Source: Bacteroides sp. (lineage in GTDB: Bacteria; Bacteroidota; Bacteroidia; Bacteroidales; Bacteroidaceae). From it: DNA of 43,908 nt. Within the stretch, counting starts at the first letter, position 1. Each line of letters starts with the position of its first letter. Position numbers and translations under genes: made by a program. Location: contig JAJQBG010000006.1 of assembly GCA_021203405.1 (NCBI GenBank), forward strand, positions 1-43,908, read 5' to 3'. Below, one piece after another: positions 32,801 to 42,239 of this stretch. Under the pieces are notes generated by a model. The model was not told the DNA's origin and made no database searches. It saw only the letters and a list, made by a program, of their open reading frames with translations.

Positions 32801-34289
32801 AATGGTCGATCTGTAAACTATCTATACGCATACGGGCCCGGTACTCTTCCGTATCTGTATTAAGGCCGGCCTGAATGGCAACACGCCCCTCCTGTTCCCG
32901 AAGGGTAAGATCTGCCTGATACTCTACTCCCTGTGCCGTAACAGTGCCGGCAATGCCTATATTATGGGGAATAACAAAGGTGGTGTCAGCCAACTGACCG
33001 GAAAAAGCTTTCAGGAAATTAAGGTTGATGGCAGTACCATTTATATCCACGGCACCGCTCCGGAGACGGTCGTCTCCTATATGCTGTGCCGACCCGGAGG
33101 CAGTGAGTTCAAGAGTTCCCGGTAGCTGCACAGAAAGGTTGGAAATATCTACATGCTGCTGGTTCCCTTCGATCAACCCTTGTACGGAGAGATTCCGGTT
33201 GGGATAGGCACTTTTAAGGTCAGTAGGCAGATCCGGTGCAAAAAGGAAAATATCCTGTTTACCGATATAAGCCCGCAGGTCAGCTTCAATCTCCCCCTTT
33301 CCTCCGGGTGTAAAAGCATCCCAGGCGATCCGGCTACGAAGATCCACCTGTGAATGAGTAGTCCGTAGGCTCAGTTCAGGTATCCACAAACGAGTGTCGT
33401 CCGAATAGAGCCTTCCGTTAAAAGAGGTAACCGCCAGTCCGGATCGTTCGTTAAAGGCAAGTTCATTGATCAGGGCCTGCATTTGTCTGCCCTGATACAA
33501 TACAGAGTCTGCCCGGAGAGTTAAATCGCGCACACTAATATGTCCGGGATCAAAACCGGCCACTGCCGGGACATCGGGTACAGTGGTATAACTTGCATTG
33601 CCTCGGCTCACACTTACGATTTCCGCCGTATACCGCTGATCGGCCAGGAGGACCTCTGCCTCTCTTACCTCTCCTTCTCCGACAAAAGCCGTAAGATAGA
33701 GGCTATCCAAAGGCATATCCAGAGCAAAAGCGACCTCTTTCAGGGCAAGTTTCTCTACATGGATCTGCCAGTTAACCGCAATGGTACTATCTTTTTCTGT
33801 CTCTGTAGTATCGTTCAGCAACAAAGAGATATTGGTATTCTCAATCTCTATAGTGTTGATACCGGCAATCTGGCTTTTCAGATAGATACCGTCACTGTTA
33901 AAATGGAGACGTCCCAGGGTGCCTGTGATCTCCATTCCTTCCAGAAAATCTCCGGAATTGATGATCCCCTCTTCGAGGGTGACTCCTTCTAATTCTACCT
34001 CTCCTTTGAAGAGAGGGATCAGATGCACACCGGCATCCAGTTTTCCCAGGTAAAGCAACGTATCACTCTCCTGCGTAACTGCCACCCCTCCTACCACCAG
34101 GTTAAGCGGGAACCCCAGACGGATCTTTTCTATGGAAACTGTTTTACCCAGCGTAGTGGATAAATAACCGGCAGCCTTCTGTTTCAGAACATTCTGGACA
34201 GGAGGTATATAGAGAAGAACAAAAAGAATCAAAAAAATAAGGAGGGGACTTACCAGAATAAGTCCGATATACTTAAGCCACCTACGCAT
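29820..34289 (-). CDS. tamB: translocation/assembly module TamB (DUF490) family protein
   Basis: Uninterrupted 1489 aa ORF with N-terminal TM, long repetitive beta-rich body and C-terminal 'DFDVSVSVKNRLEDMDLVFDLEAPEDAAIQTQLTAM'; adjacent to a TamA-like Omp85. Confidence 0.9.
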   Translation of the reverse strand: MRRWLKYIGLILVSPLLIFLILFVLLYIPPVQNVLKQKAAGYLSTTLGKTVSIEKIRLGFPLNLVVGGVAVTQESDTLLYLGKLDAGVHLIPLFKGEVELEGVTLEEGIINSGDFLEGMEITGTLGRLHFNSDGIYLKSQIAGINTIEIENTNISLLLNDTTETEKDSTIAVNWQIHVEKLALKEVAFALDMPLDSLYLTAFVGEGEVREAEVLLADQRYTAEIVSVSRGNASYTTVPDVPAVAGFDPGHISVRDLTLRADSVLYQGRQMQALINELAFNERSGLAVTSFNGRLYSDDTRLWIPELSLRTTHSQVDLRSRIAWDAFTPGGKGEIEADLRAYIGKQDIFLFAPDLPTDLKSAYPNRNLSVQGLIEGNQQHVDISNLSVQLPGTLELTASGSAQHIGDDRLRSGAVDINGTAINLNFLKAFSGQLADTTFVIPHNIGIAGTVTAQGVEYQADLTLREQEGRVAIQAGLNTDTEEYRARMRIDSLQIDHFLPHDSLYTLSMVARATGQGFDFTSGGSTAQVKARVNRLEYTHWNFYGIDINAALSRGMVSGEVMSNNNLATFMASGEYNLLTDYTDGKVRLDVANIDFYQLGLIPREQSRPFAFSASAEAHRDTTMANLSAGDLIFRLRARSTLEELIGRSTEFAKVLTEQIEARYLNHVELRQALPTVVIAVNAGNNNPVNRFLAHRDINFDDINLRFGAAPDWGINGRAQVNRLRVNDFQLDTIQFVVRQDTSMMNFYGSVVNGPRNPNYTFKASLTGELRNDDGEMMLEYQNGKGETGVLLGLNATPQENSILFKLLPENPVVAFHDFHLNDDNYILLGYDQRVTADVDMLDDQGMGLRLHSLPDSTSLQNIDVELRQIQLKEISDGFPFLPEFTGVLSLEANYIQTSQNMQLSVEVDIDDFTYERQPVGDLMLGATWLPGDGGQHYVNSYLSYEDTEVLMANGTYYATPSMPGDSISATVDLEHFPMKTANVFIPGGVAELSGDMDGELTVNGATANPLINGELALDSVAVSSTLYGVYFRLDNRPLQIVENTVAFTDFAIYSQSNTDPFTVNGGVNFRDIAHATADLTMQASNYEILNAPRTRSSLAYGKAYIDLNATVQGPVDALKMRGNIRVLGNTDATYVLADSPLTVQDRLNDVVTFVSFSDTISLANAQEEERVDLGGIDLGMTVQIDPAVQLRVDLTTDRQSYVEVEGGGDLSLQYTPATDLTLTGRYTLTGGRLNYSLPVVPLKEFQIQEGSYVEWSGDPMDPNINVKASERLRAQVNDGNNNRTIDFDVSVSVKNRLEDMDLVFDLEAPEDAAIQTQLTAMAAEERSKQAITLMATGVYLAGGGSIGGFDVNSAFNNFLNSEISNIAGSILKDANIDFEMANYDGTDGRRTDYNFRYSQRFFNDRVQVVIGGKVSSGNNANTDDNFIDNVSLEYRLDATGSRYVRLFHNKNYESVLEGEITETGAGLILRKKVYRLKELFTFRRKKQRS

Positions 34290-34327
34290 ACATATCTTTG
34301 GATTTCAATACAAAGTAAACAAAAAAT

Positions 34328-34341
34328 TTCGAATATTCGAA
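34328..34341. promoter_or_regulatory. perfect 14-bp palindrome TTCGAATATTCGAA upstream of tamB
   Basis: Exact inverted repeat 39-52 nt upstream of the tamB start codon. Confidence 0.35.
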
Positions 34342-34491
34342 TAAATGTTGAGGGAATTCAGCATATAATGCGGGAACAATACCGTTGTAACGGAAGCTTC
34401 TTAAAACAGAGACCGTTTATACCTACCTACGGGATAGGCCAGCAAGTGCTATTCCCAAAGGGGAAAATAACTTTTTGATAAAAAGAAATTG

Positions 34492-34499
34492 TATCTTTG
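34492..34499 (+). promoter_or_regulatory. Bacteroides-type -7 element TATCTTTG upstream of the PPIase
   Basis: Exact TAnnTTTG match about 50 nt upstream of ATG 34547. Confidence 0.45.
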
Positions 34500-34546
34500 T
34501 CGCAGGAAGACAAGAAAACTTCTTCATTATCCTTAGCAGATATGCC

Positions 34547-35389
34547 ATGAAAATCTTAAAAACTTTTTTAATTACTATAACTGCACTCCTTGTAATGGGT
34601 TGCAATGCTAAAAACAGAGAAGAAAAAATGGAAAATCAAACGGAACCGATCGTACTGATCGAAACAGCCAAAGGCACTATTAAAATAAAACTGTATAATG
34701 AAACTCCTCTGCATCGGGATAACTTTCTGAAATTAGTTAAGGATAAAACATACGAAGGAACACTGTTTCACCGGGTGATCAACTAATTCATGATCCAGGC
34801 AGGAGATCCGGAATCGAAAAATGCTCCTAAAGACAAGATGCTGGGATCGGGAGATGTGGGTTATACTATTCCGGCAGAGTTTGTTTATCCGAAATATTTC
34901 CATAAAAAAGGTGCCCTGAGTGCAGCACGTATGGGAGATAATGTAAATCCGGAAAAAGAATCATCCGGTTGTCAGTTCTACATTGTAACCGGAAAAGTGT
35001 ACGACGGAACTTCGCTCTTTGAAATGGAAGAGCAGAAAAACCAGGGAAAAGTAGAGAACATCTTTAACCAACTGGCGCAGAAAAGAATGAAAGAGATCTA
35101 TAAAATGCGCAAAGACGGAGATGAAGAGGGGCTGTACAACCTGCAGGAAGAACTGATCAACCAGGCAGAAAAAGAGGCAGCGGGACTTCCTGATTTCCAG
35201 TTCACACCGGAACAATTTACTACCTATACAACCGTTGGAGGTACCCCTCACCCGGATGGTGAATATACTGTGTTCGGTGAAGTTATTGAAGGAATAGAAG
35301 TAGTAGATGAGATACAACAGGTAAAGACCAACCGTGCCGACCGGCCGGAAGAAGATATCCGGATTTTAAAGATGACCCTACAAAAGTAA
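34547..35389 (+). pseudogene. cyclophilin-type peptidyl-prolyl cis-trans isomerase lipoprotein with an in-frame TAA
   Basis: 'LFHRVIN*FMIQAGDPESKNAPKDKMLGSGDVGYTIPAEF': TAA at 34784-34786 inside the canonical HRVI..FMIQ.GD motif, same frame on both sides. Lipobox 'LLVMGCNAK'. Confidence 0.85.
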
Positions 35390-36637
35390 ATGACAACGAT
35401 CAACAAGCATACGCTCCCCAACGGACTTCGTATTGTACACCACGAAATGAAAAGTACTCAGATGGTAGCTGTCAATGTACTGTACGATGTAGGAGCAAAA
35501 GATGAGAACCCTGCCCATACAGGCTTTGCCCATCTCTTTGAACACCTGATGTTCGGAGGATCGGTGAATGTCCCGGATTATGACGGCCCGGTACAACTGG
35601 CAGGTGGTGAGAACAATGCCTGGACCAGTAACGACCTGACCAATTATTATATTTCCATACCGGCCCAAAATGCAGAGACTGCTTTCTGGCTGGAGAGCGA
35701 CCGGATGTTGTCCCTTGATTTCAGTGAGAAAAGCCTGGAAGTACAGCGAGGAGTAGTGATGGAAGAGTTCAAACAACGCTGCCTGAACCAGCCTTACGGA
35801 GATGTAGAGCATCTGTTACGTCCCTTAGTCTTTAAGGTACACCCCTACCGCTGGCCTACGATCGGTAAAAAGCTGGAGCATATCGCAGAAGCAACCCTGG
35901 AAGAGGTCAAAGAGTTCTTTTTTACCTACTACGCTCCTAACAACGCGATCCTGTCGGTTACCGGTAATATACCTTTTGAAAAAGTACTGGAACTGGCAGA
36001 AAAATGGTTCGGTCCTATTCCCCGTCGCAGTGTACCCATAAGAGACCTCCCTCAGGAACCCCGGCAAACAGAAGAACGGAGACTCACTGTGGAACGGAAC
36101 GTACCGTTGGACTCTATCTATATGGCCTTTCATATGTCCTCCCGCAAAGACCCGGACTACTATGCCTTTGATATCATAAGCGATCTGTTGAGTAACGGAC
36201 GCTCCAGTCGCTTCAATCGCCACCTGGTACAGGAAAAGAAATTATTTACCAGTGTAGATGCTTATATTTCGGGTACGATCGAACCCGGACTTTTCCAGAT
36301 CACAGGAAGGCCGGCTCCCGGTGTAACCATGAAAGAGGCAGAAGCCGCGATCCGGGCAGAGCTACACGAATTATGCACCCGGGCCGTAGCAGAAGAGGAG
36401 CTGGAAAAGGTAAAGAATAAATTTGAAAGTACACATATCTTCGGAAATATCAACTACCTGCATGTAGCTACTGCTCTGGCCTATCACGAACTGCTGGGAA
36501 AAGCAGAAAATATAGACCAGGAAGTAGAACGCTACCGAAGCATTACACCGGAACGTTTACAGGAAGTAGCCTGTCGTACTTTTATCCCTGAGAACAGTTC
36601 AGCTCTCTATTATTTATCAGACAAACCCAAATGCTGA
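35390..36637 (+). CDS. M16 family zinc metallopeptidase (insulinase-like)
   Basis: Inverted zinc motif 'HLFEH' in 'GFAHLFEHLMFGGS'. Confidence 0.93.
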   Translation: MTTINKHTLPNGLRIVHHEMKSTQMVAVNVLYDVGAKDENPAHTGFAHLFEHLMFGGSVNVPDYDGPVQLAGGENNAWTSNDLTNYYISIPAQNAETAFWLESDRMLSLDFSEKSLEVQRGVVMEEFKQRCLNQPYGDVEHLLRPLVFKVHPYRWPTIGKKLEHIAEATLEEVKEFFFTYYAPNNAILSVTGNIPFEKVLELAEKWFGPIPRRSVPIRDLPQEPRQTEERRLTVERNVPLDSIYMAFHMSSRKDPDYYAFDIISDLLSNGRSSRFNRHLVQEKKLFTSVDAYISGTIEPGLFQITGRPAPGVTMKEAEAAIRAELHELCTRAVAEEELEKVKNKFESTHIFGNINYLHVATALAYHELLGKAENIDQEVERYRSITPERLQEVACRTFIPENSSALYYLSDKPKC

Positions 36638-37971
36638 CAGCTTTAAACGACTATAAGGAACATTACAAAGCACTCTTTATCCTGGGCATTCCGATCGTGA
36701 TCGGACAGCTGGGTATCATTGTCCTGGGATTTGCCGATACCATTATGATCGGGCATCACAGCACCAATGAACTGGCCGCGGCTTCTTTTGTCAATCAAAT
36801 GTTTAACCTGGCTATTATTTTTGGCACCGGGTTTTCTTATGGTCTTACTCCCATAGCAGGCGGGTTGTATGGGAACCGGGAATACAAAGAGGCAGGTAAG
36901 GCACTGAAAAACAGCCTGGCCGCCAACTTTCTGGTAAGTTTATTCCTGATCTCTGTCATGTTCCTCCTTTACCTGAATGTACACAGGCTGGGGCAACCGG
37001 AAGAGTTATTACCTTTTATCCGCCCCTATTTTATCATCCTGCTGATATCCCTGATCTTTGTAATGCTCTTCAACGCGTTCAAACAGTTTGCAGATAGTAT
37101 CACGGATACACAAACTCCGATGTGGATCATGCTGGGTGGGAATGTGCTCAATATCGGCGGGAATTACCTGCTTATTTACGGGAAAATGGGATTACCGGAA
37201 CTGGGTCTGGCAGGTGCAGGGATCGCTACCCTTTTCTCACGTATCGTCATGGTACTTATCTTCTATTTTATTTTTATCAGGAGCAGCCGGTATGCAGTAT
37301 ACCGGGAAGGATTCCTGAAAAAGGGTTTTCTCAGAGATATATTCCGAAAACTAAATAAACTGGGATGGCCGATCGGGCTCCAGATGGGAATGGAGACAGC
37401 CTCTTTTAGCCTGAGTACCATTATGGTAGGATGGCTGGGAGCTCTTCAGCTGGCTTCCCATCAGGTCATGCTTACCATATCAACCTTCTGTTTCCTGATG
37501 TATTACGGAATGGGTGCCGCCATCGCAGTAAGGGTAAGTAATTTCAAAGGAAAAGGAGATATCTTACATGTCAGACAAACGGCTTATGCCGGTTTCCATA
37601 TCATCATGGTAATGGCTGTAGTGGCTTCCGGACTGATCTATCTCCTGAGGTATCATTTAGGGGGCTGGTTCACAGAGGATATGGAGGTAAGTATGATGGT
37701 AGTATCCCTGATGCTACCGATGCTCCTGTATCAATTCGGTGATGGTTTACAAATAACTTTTGCTAACGCGCTCAGAGGAATATCCGATGTAAAACCCATG
37801 ATGATCATCGCCTTTATCTCCTATTTCATTATTTCTCTCCCGGCCGGATATATTTTCGGTTTTATACTGGGATGGGGTATTATAGGAGTATGGATGGCTT
37901 TTCCCTTTGGGCTTACAAGTGCAGGAATTATGCTATATTTGCGATTCAGGCAACAAACCCGGGGAGTATAA
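36631..37971 (+). CDS. MATE family efflux transporter
   Basis: 'GIPIVIGQLGIIVLGFADTIMIGHHSTNELAAASFVN', 12-TM MatE-type protein; start overlaps the M16 stop by 7 nt. Confidence 0.94.
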   Translation: MLTALNDYKEHYKALFILGIPIVIGQLGIIVLGFADTIMIGHHSTNELAAASFVNQMFNLAIIFGTGFSYGLTPIAGGLYGNREYKEAGKALKNSLAANFLVSLFLISVMFLLYLNVHRLGQPEELLPFIRPYFIILLISLIFVMLFNAFKQFADSITDTQTPMWIMLGGNVLNIGGNYLLIYGKMGLPELGLAGAGIATLFSRIVMVLIFYFIFIRSSRYAVYREGFLKKGFLRDIFRKLNKLGWPIGLQMGMETASFSLSTIMVGWLGALQLASHQVMLTISTFCFLMYYGMGAAIAVRVSNFKGKGDILHVRQTAYAGFHIIMVMAVVASGLIYLLRYHLGGWFTEDMEVSMMVVSLMLPMLLYQFGDGLQITFANALRGISDVKPMMIIAFISYFIISLPAGYIFGFILGWGIIGVWMAFPFGLTSAGIMLYLRFRQQTRGV

Positions 37972-37979
37972 AAAACAAT

Positions 37980-40454
37980 ATGCCTAAAAAGCCGAGCAAA
38001 TCGATCAATGTTACAGTGACAGCCGGTTACCTGATGCTGATAGCCGTGCTGCTCTTTTCCGGCTGGTATATTCAGCAGGAAATGATGCATTTGCTCTCTT
38101 TTGACGAGGAGGAGATGGAAATGAATGCCCGCCGGAGGGCTGTGAATGTTACCTTGTCAAACCTGTATCAGCTGGAAGCGATCGGACAACCCCTCAGTGC
38201 AGGGCAACTAAGCGATTATCCGCGTTACCGGGAGGCCATGCAGTCGACCCTGGCCTCTATCGATACGCTGAAAAGTTTCTCTACAGACACCCTGCAATGG
38301 CTCAGGATTGACAGTATTTCCCAGCTTCTGCAACAAAAACAGCATAATATCTCTTCGCTTTTGCGTACCCAGCGTTCTGCCCGGCCCGAACGGATCTACC
38401 AGGTCAATATCGAACGTATCCTGGCTCAACAGGATTCCATTATCAACGAACAGCAGATCCAGTACCGGGAAATTATTAACCGGGATACCGTAGTTACCCA
38501 CCAACCTAAAAAAAACTTCTTTAAACGACTCGCAGAAGCTTTCAGTCCCCATAAAGAAGATTCGACCTTTACGGTCAATACCTCCAGCACCATTGTAGTC
38601 GATACCATCTACAATGCCTTTAACAAGGCTGATTCGGTGGTAGCCATCTTCCGCAATATACAGGAAGAAGTAGAGATCATGCAACGGGAGATGGAGTCGG
38701 AACTCCTTGCCCAGACCAACCGGCTCCGCATCAACAGTGAACGGTTAAATACCAGGATCAACCAGCTTTTACAGGATTTTGAACAGGAAGAAGACTACCT
38801 GTTCCTGCAAAAAGCCGAAAGGCAAAAGCAGGTACGAGAACAATCGATCCGTACCATATCAGCTATTGCTACCAGTGGGGTGATCCTTTCAGCCATTTTT
38901 CTGCTTATCATCTGGCGGGGCCTCTTCCGCAGTAATCGTTACCGACGTGAACTGGAGGCAGCTAACCTGCGCTCGGAAGAGTTACTCCAGGCCCGTGAAC
39001 AGCTAATGCTCACCATTACCCATGACTTTAAAGCCCCGCTGGGTTCCATTATCGGCTATACAGACCTGCTTACGCGCCTGGCACAGGACGGACGGCAACA
39101 ATTCTACCTGGACAGTATGAAAAGTTCTTCGGAATTATTACTGAAACTGGTCAACAGCCTGCTGGATTTCCACCGGTTGGATATGAATAAAGCAGAGGTG
39201 GACCGCGTCAGTTTCAATCCGGACGAATTACTGAGAGAGATCACCACCAGCTTTACTCCCATTGCCCAGGAAAAAGGATTGGAATTGAGAACTGATATTG
39301 ACCCGGAACTGAACAGTAATTACATCAGCGACCCGATACGGATCCGGCAAGTCACCGATAACCTGTTATCCAATGCACTCAAATTTACCCAGCAGGGAGG
39401 AGTAACCATCAAAGCCCGTTTCTTGTCCCGGCAATTGGTACTATCCATAGCAGATACAGGGCCGGGAATGTCGCGGGAGGATACGGAAAAGATATTCCGG
39501 GAATTTACCCGCCTCTCGGGGGCACAGGGAGAGGAGGGATTTGGCCTGGGGCTCTCCATCGTAAAAAAACTGGTAACCCTTTTAGAAGGAAGGATCGAAG
39601 TGAATAGTATAGAAGGAAAAGGAAGTACTTTTACCGTTATCCTACCCCTATATCCGGTAAAGAGGGCCCAACGCAACACTCCGATCCCTAAAAAAGATCC
39701 GGAGCCCGCCCGGGAGCGTTCCTACCGGATCATTCTGATCGACGATGATCCCATTCAACTACGCCTCACCGCTACTATGCTGGAAAAGGGAGGACACCAG
39801 GTGGTAACCTGCAACCATCCGGAAGAGCTGATCAGCCGCCTGAGACTGGAAAATTTTGATTTTCTGCTTACCGATGTACAAATGCCGGCCATGAACGGTT
39901 TTGACCTGTTAAAATTGCTCCAGTGTTCCAATATGGAACAGGCACGGACCATTCCGGTAATTGCCGTAACAGCCAGAAGCGATATGAGCCGGGAAGATTT
40001 CAGGCAACAGGGATTCTTTGACTGCCTGCATAAGCCATTCTCCCTGACGGACATACTCCACATCCTTCACCGGGAAGCCTGTGAAGAGGTGTCAGCACTG
40101 CCCGAAAAAGAGGATATGCCGGACTTTTCCGCCCTGCTCTCTTTTTCTGCCGAAGACCGGGAAGCCTCTGATAAAATACTGGAAACATTTATTTCAGAGA
40201 CTTACAAAAACCGTGCTCTGGTGGAGGAAGCACAGAAAAAGGAGAACAGGAACAAACTAGCTGCTGTTTCCCATAAGATGCTTCCGCTCTTTACATTGAT
40301 CGGTGCGGTAGAATGTGCACGGATACTATCCAGGCTGGAAAAGGCAGTAGGAAATAGCTGGACTGAGGATATCAGGCATGAAACGACCACCCTGTTAGAA
40401 AAAATAGACAGGATACTGAAAGAAGCGGAACAATACAAGGACAAACGTTCCTGA
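37980..40454 (+). CDS. hybrid sensor histidine kinase/response regulator with C-terminal Hpt-like domain
   Basis: 'LMLTITHDFKAPLGSIIGYTDLL' H-box, 'GFGLGLSIVKKLV' G-box, REC 'ILIDDDPIQLRL...LLTDVQMPAMNGFDLL', Hpt-like 'LAAVSHKMLPLFTLIGA'. ORF start at 37872 overlaps MATE; MPKKPSK at 37980 preferred. Confidence 0.93.
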   Translation: MPKKPSKSINVTVTAGYLMLIAVLLFSGWYIQQEMMHLLSFDEEEMEMNARRRAVNVTLSNLYQLEAIGQPLSAGQLSDYPRYREAMQSTLASIDTLKSFSTDTLQWLRIDSISQLLQQKQHNISSLLRTQRSARPERIYQVNIERILAQQDSIINEQQIQYREIINRDTVVTHQPKKNFFKRLAEAFSPHKEDSTFTVNTSSTIVVDTIYNAFNKADSVVAIFRNIQEEVEIMQREMESELLAQTNRLRINSERLNTRINQLLQDFEQEEDYLFLQKAERQKQVREQSIRTISAIATSGVILSAIFLLIIWRGLFRSNRYRRELEAANLRSEELLQAREQLMLTITHDFKAPLGSIIGYTDLLTRLAQDGRQQFYLDSMKSSSELLLKLVNSLLDFHRLDMNKAEVDRVSFNPDELLREITTSFTPIAQEKGLELRTDIDPELNSNYISDPIRIRQVTDNLLSNALKFTQQGGVTIKARFLSRQLVLSIADTGPGMSREDTEKIFREFTRLSGAQGEEGFGLGLSIVKKLVTLLEGRIEVNSIEGKGSTFTVILPLYPVKRAQRNTPIPKKDPEPARERSYRIILIDDDPIQLRLTATMLEKGGHQVVTCNHPEELISRLRLENFDFLLTDVQMPAMNGFDLLKLLQCSNMEQARTIPVIAVTARSDMSREDFRQQGFFDCLHKPFSLTDILHILHREACEEVSALPEKEDMPDFSALLSFSAEDREASDKILETFISETYKNRALVEEAQKKENRNKLAAVSHKMLPLFTLIGAVECARILSRLEKAVGNSWTEDIRHETTTLLEKIDRILKEAEQYKDKRS

Positions 40455-40476
40455 AACTTATAATACTACAAAATAT

Positions 40477-41007
40477 ATGGCATTAATTAAATCAGTGCGA
40501 GGACTGACTCCGGTGATCGGAGAGAACTGCTTCTTAGCAGAAAATGCAACCCTTATAGGAGATGTTACCATAGGTAAGGATTGCAGCATCTGGTACAATA
40601 CCGTACTGCGCGGGGATGTGAACCCTATCCGGATAGGAAATCAGGTGAATATCCAGGATGGTACCGTACTCCACACACTCTATGAGAAGTCAGTAGTAGA
40701 AATTGAAGATTATGTCTCGGTAGGGCACAATGTAACCATTCACGGAGCACAGATCAAGAGTTATGCGCTTATTGGAATGGGATCTACAATTCTGGATCAT
40801 GCCGTCGTAGGAGAAGGCGCCATTGTAGCAGCCGGTTCCCTGGTATTAAGCAATACAGTGATCGAACCGCACACCCTCTGGGCGGGTGTACCTGCAAAGT
40901 TCATCAAGAAAGTTGATCCGGCACAGGCCAAAGAGCTCAATCAGAAGATAGCACACAACTACCTTTTCTATTCAGGGTGGTATAAAGAAAAAGAGAAAGA
41001 AGAGTAA
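40477..41007 (+). CDS. gamma-carbonic anhydrase family protein (left-handed beta-helix hexapeptide)
   Basis: 'SIWYNTVLRGDVNPIRIGNQVNIQDGTVLH', 'VGHNVTIHG', 'IGMGSTILDHAVVGEGAIVAAGSLV'. Confidence 0.94.
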   Translation: MALIKSVRGLTPVIGENCFLAENATLIGDVTIGKDCSIWYNTVLRGDVNPIRIGNQVNIQDGTVLHTLYEKSVVEIEDYVSVGHNVTIHGAQIKSYALIGMGSTILDHAVVGEGAIVAAGSLVLSNTVIEPHTLWAGVPAKFIKKVDPAQAKELNQKIAHNYLFYSGWYKEKEKEE

Positions 41008-41011
41008 ACGA

Positions 41012-42232
41012 TTAGAAACGGATATGGCTGATTATCTTACCGGTAGCTCCGGAACAGGACTTCATATACTCAGCCGCGTTGATGCCGAGCTGATCTAAGT
41101 AAGAAGGATCACTGATCATCCGGTCCAGTTCAGCTTTTAACTCTTCATACGATTGGATTGTGATCGCTCCCTGTACCTCAAGCAGCTGGCGGGCCTCCAT
41201 AAATTTCTGGAAATTAGGCCCGAAGATCACGGGCATACCATATACAGCCGCCTCCAGGATGTTGTGGATACCCACGCCGAATCCTCCGCCGATATAGGCG
41301 ATCTCTCCATACCGGTAAATGGAAGAGAGTAATCCGAAACAATCTATGATCAGGCAATCAGCAGCGGCCAGTCTGGCAGGAGTAGCTTTACTATAACGTA
41401 CATACGGACGTTTGATCTTGTTGATGATCTCTACCAGATGATTTTCATCAATAACATGGGGAGCGATAATAAGCTTAAGCCAGGGGTTTTCATTGAAATA
41501 CCGGATAAAAAGATCTTCATCAGGTCCCCAGGAACTACCTGCAACTAAAGTCAGTGAATTCTTTTTAAACGTCTCCACCAAAGGAAGCTCTCTGGCCTGC
41601 TGCCGGATCTGGAGCACCCGGTCAAAACGGGTATCTCCTGTTACCGTAACCTGATCAATACCGATCTTACCCAGGAATCTCCGGGAAGCTTCATTCTGCA
41701 CGAAAAGATGATCAAAGTCTTTCAATACATCCCGGTAAGTTCCTCCGTACCACTTGAAGAATATCTGATCTTTGCGAAAGATAGAAGAGACACTATACAC
41801 CGGTATATGGCGCTCCTTGAGGCCATCTAAGTAATTCTTCCAGAATTCATACTTAATAAAAAAAGCCATAGAAGGGCGGGCCAGATCCAGGAATTTCTGC
41901 ACATTCCGGGGCTTATCAAAGGGCAGATAACAAACAATATCGGCCTGCTCATACTGTTTTCTTACTTCATACCCCGAAGGAGAAAAAAAAGTCAAAAGTA
42001 TTTTATATTCCGGATGTTCCGCTTTGATCTTTTCGATCAGAGGACGACCCTGTTCAAATTCGCCTAAGGAAGCCGCGTGGAACCAGATATACTTAGCATC
42101 CTTCTCCCGCTGCTGGCGTAACAGATCATAAACGATCCAGTGCCCTTTGATCATTTTCCGGGGCTTGCGACTGAAAAAAGCCGCCACATGAACTCCCAGA
42201 TCATATAAAAAGATAGCAATATTGTAAATCAT
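41012..42232 (-). CDS. waaA: 3-deoxy-D-manno-octulosonic-acid (Kdo) transferase
   Basis: 'WFHAASLGEFEQGRPLIEKIK', 'TGDTRFDRV', 'YIGGGFGVGIHNILEAAVYGMPVIFGP'. Confidence 0.94.
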   Translation of the reverse strand: MIYNIAIFLYDLGVHVAAFFSRKPRKMIKGHWIVYDLLRQQREKDAKYIWFHAASLGEFEQGRPLIEKIKAEHPEYKILLTFFSPSGYEVRKQYEQADIVCYLPFDKPRNVQKFLDLARPSMAFFIKYEFWKNYLDGLKERHIPVYSVSSIFRKDQIFFKWYGGTYRDVLKDFDHLFVQNEASRRFLGKIGIDQVTVTGDTRFDRVLQIRQQARELPLVETFKKNSLTLVAGSSWGPDEDLFIRYFNENPWLKLIIAPHVIDENHLVEIINKIKRPYVRYSKATPARLAAADCLIIDCFGLLSSIYRYGEIAYIGGGFGVGIHNILEAAVYGMPVIFGPNFQKFMEARQLLEVQGAITIQSYEELKAELDRMISDPSYLDQLGINAAEYMKSCSGATGKIISHIRF

Positions 42233-42239
42233 CCGGATT

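Noticed and set aside
34379-34395. Short inverted repeat CCGTT-GT-AACGG near the PPIase promoter
   Set aside because: 5-bp arms are too short to distinguish from chance.
161-35389. Reassignment of TAG/TAA to sense codons
   Set aside because: TAA terminates many intact genes here and TAG terminates the Omp85 directly after its C-terminal Phe; most lesions are frameshifts, which recoding cannot explain.
37872-37980. Extended N-terminus of the histidine kinase (MGYYRSMDGFSLWAYK...)
   Set aside because: It is an out-of-frame reading of the MATE C-terminus; MPKKPSK at 37980 is the natural start.
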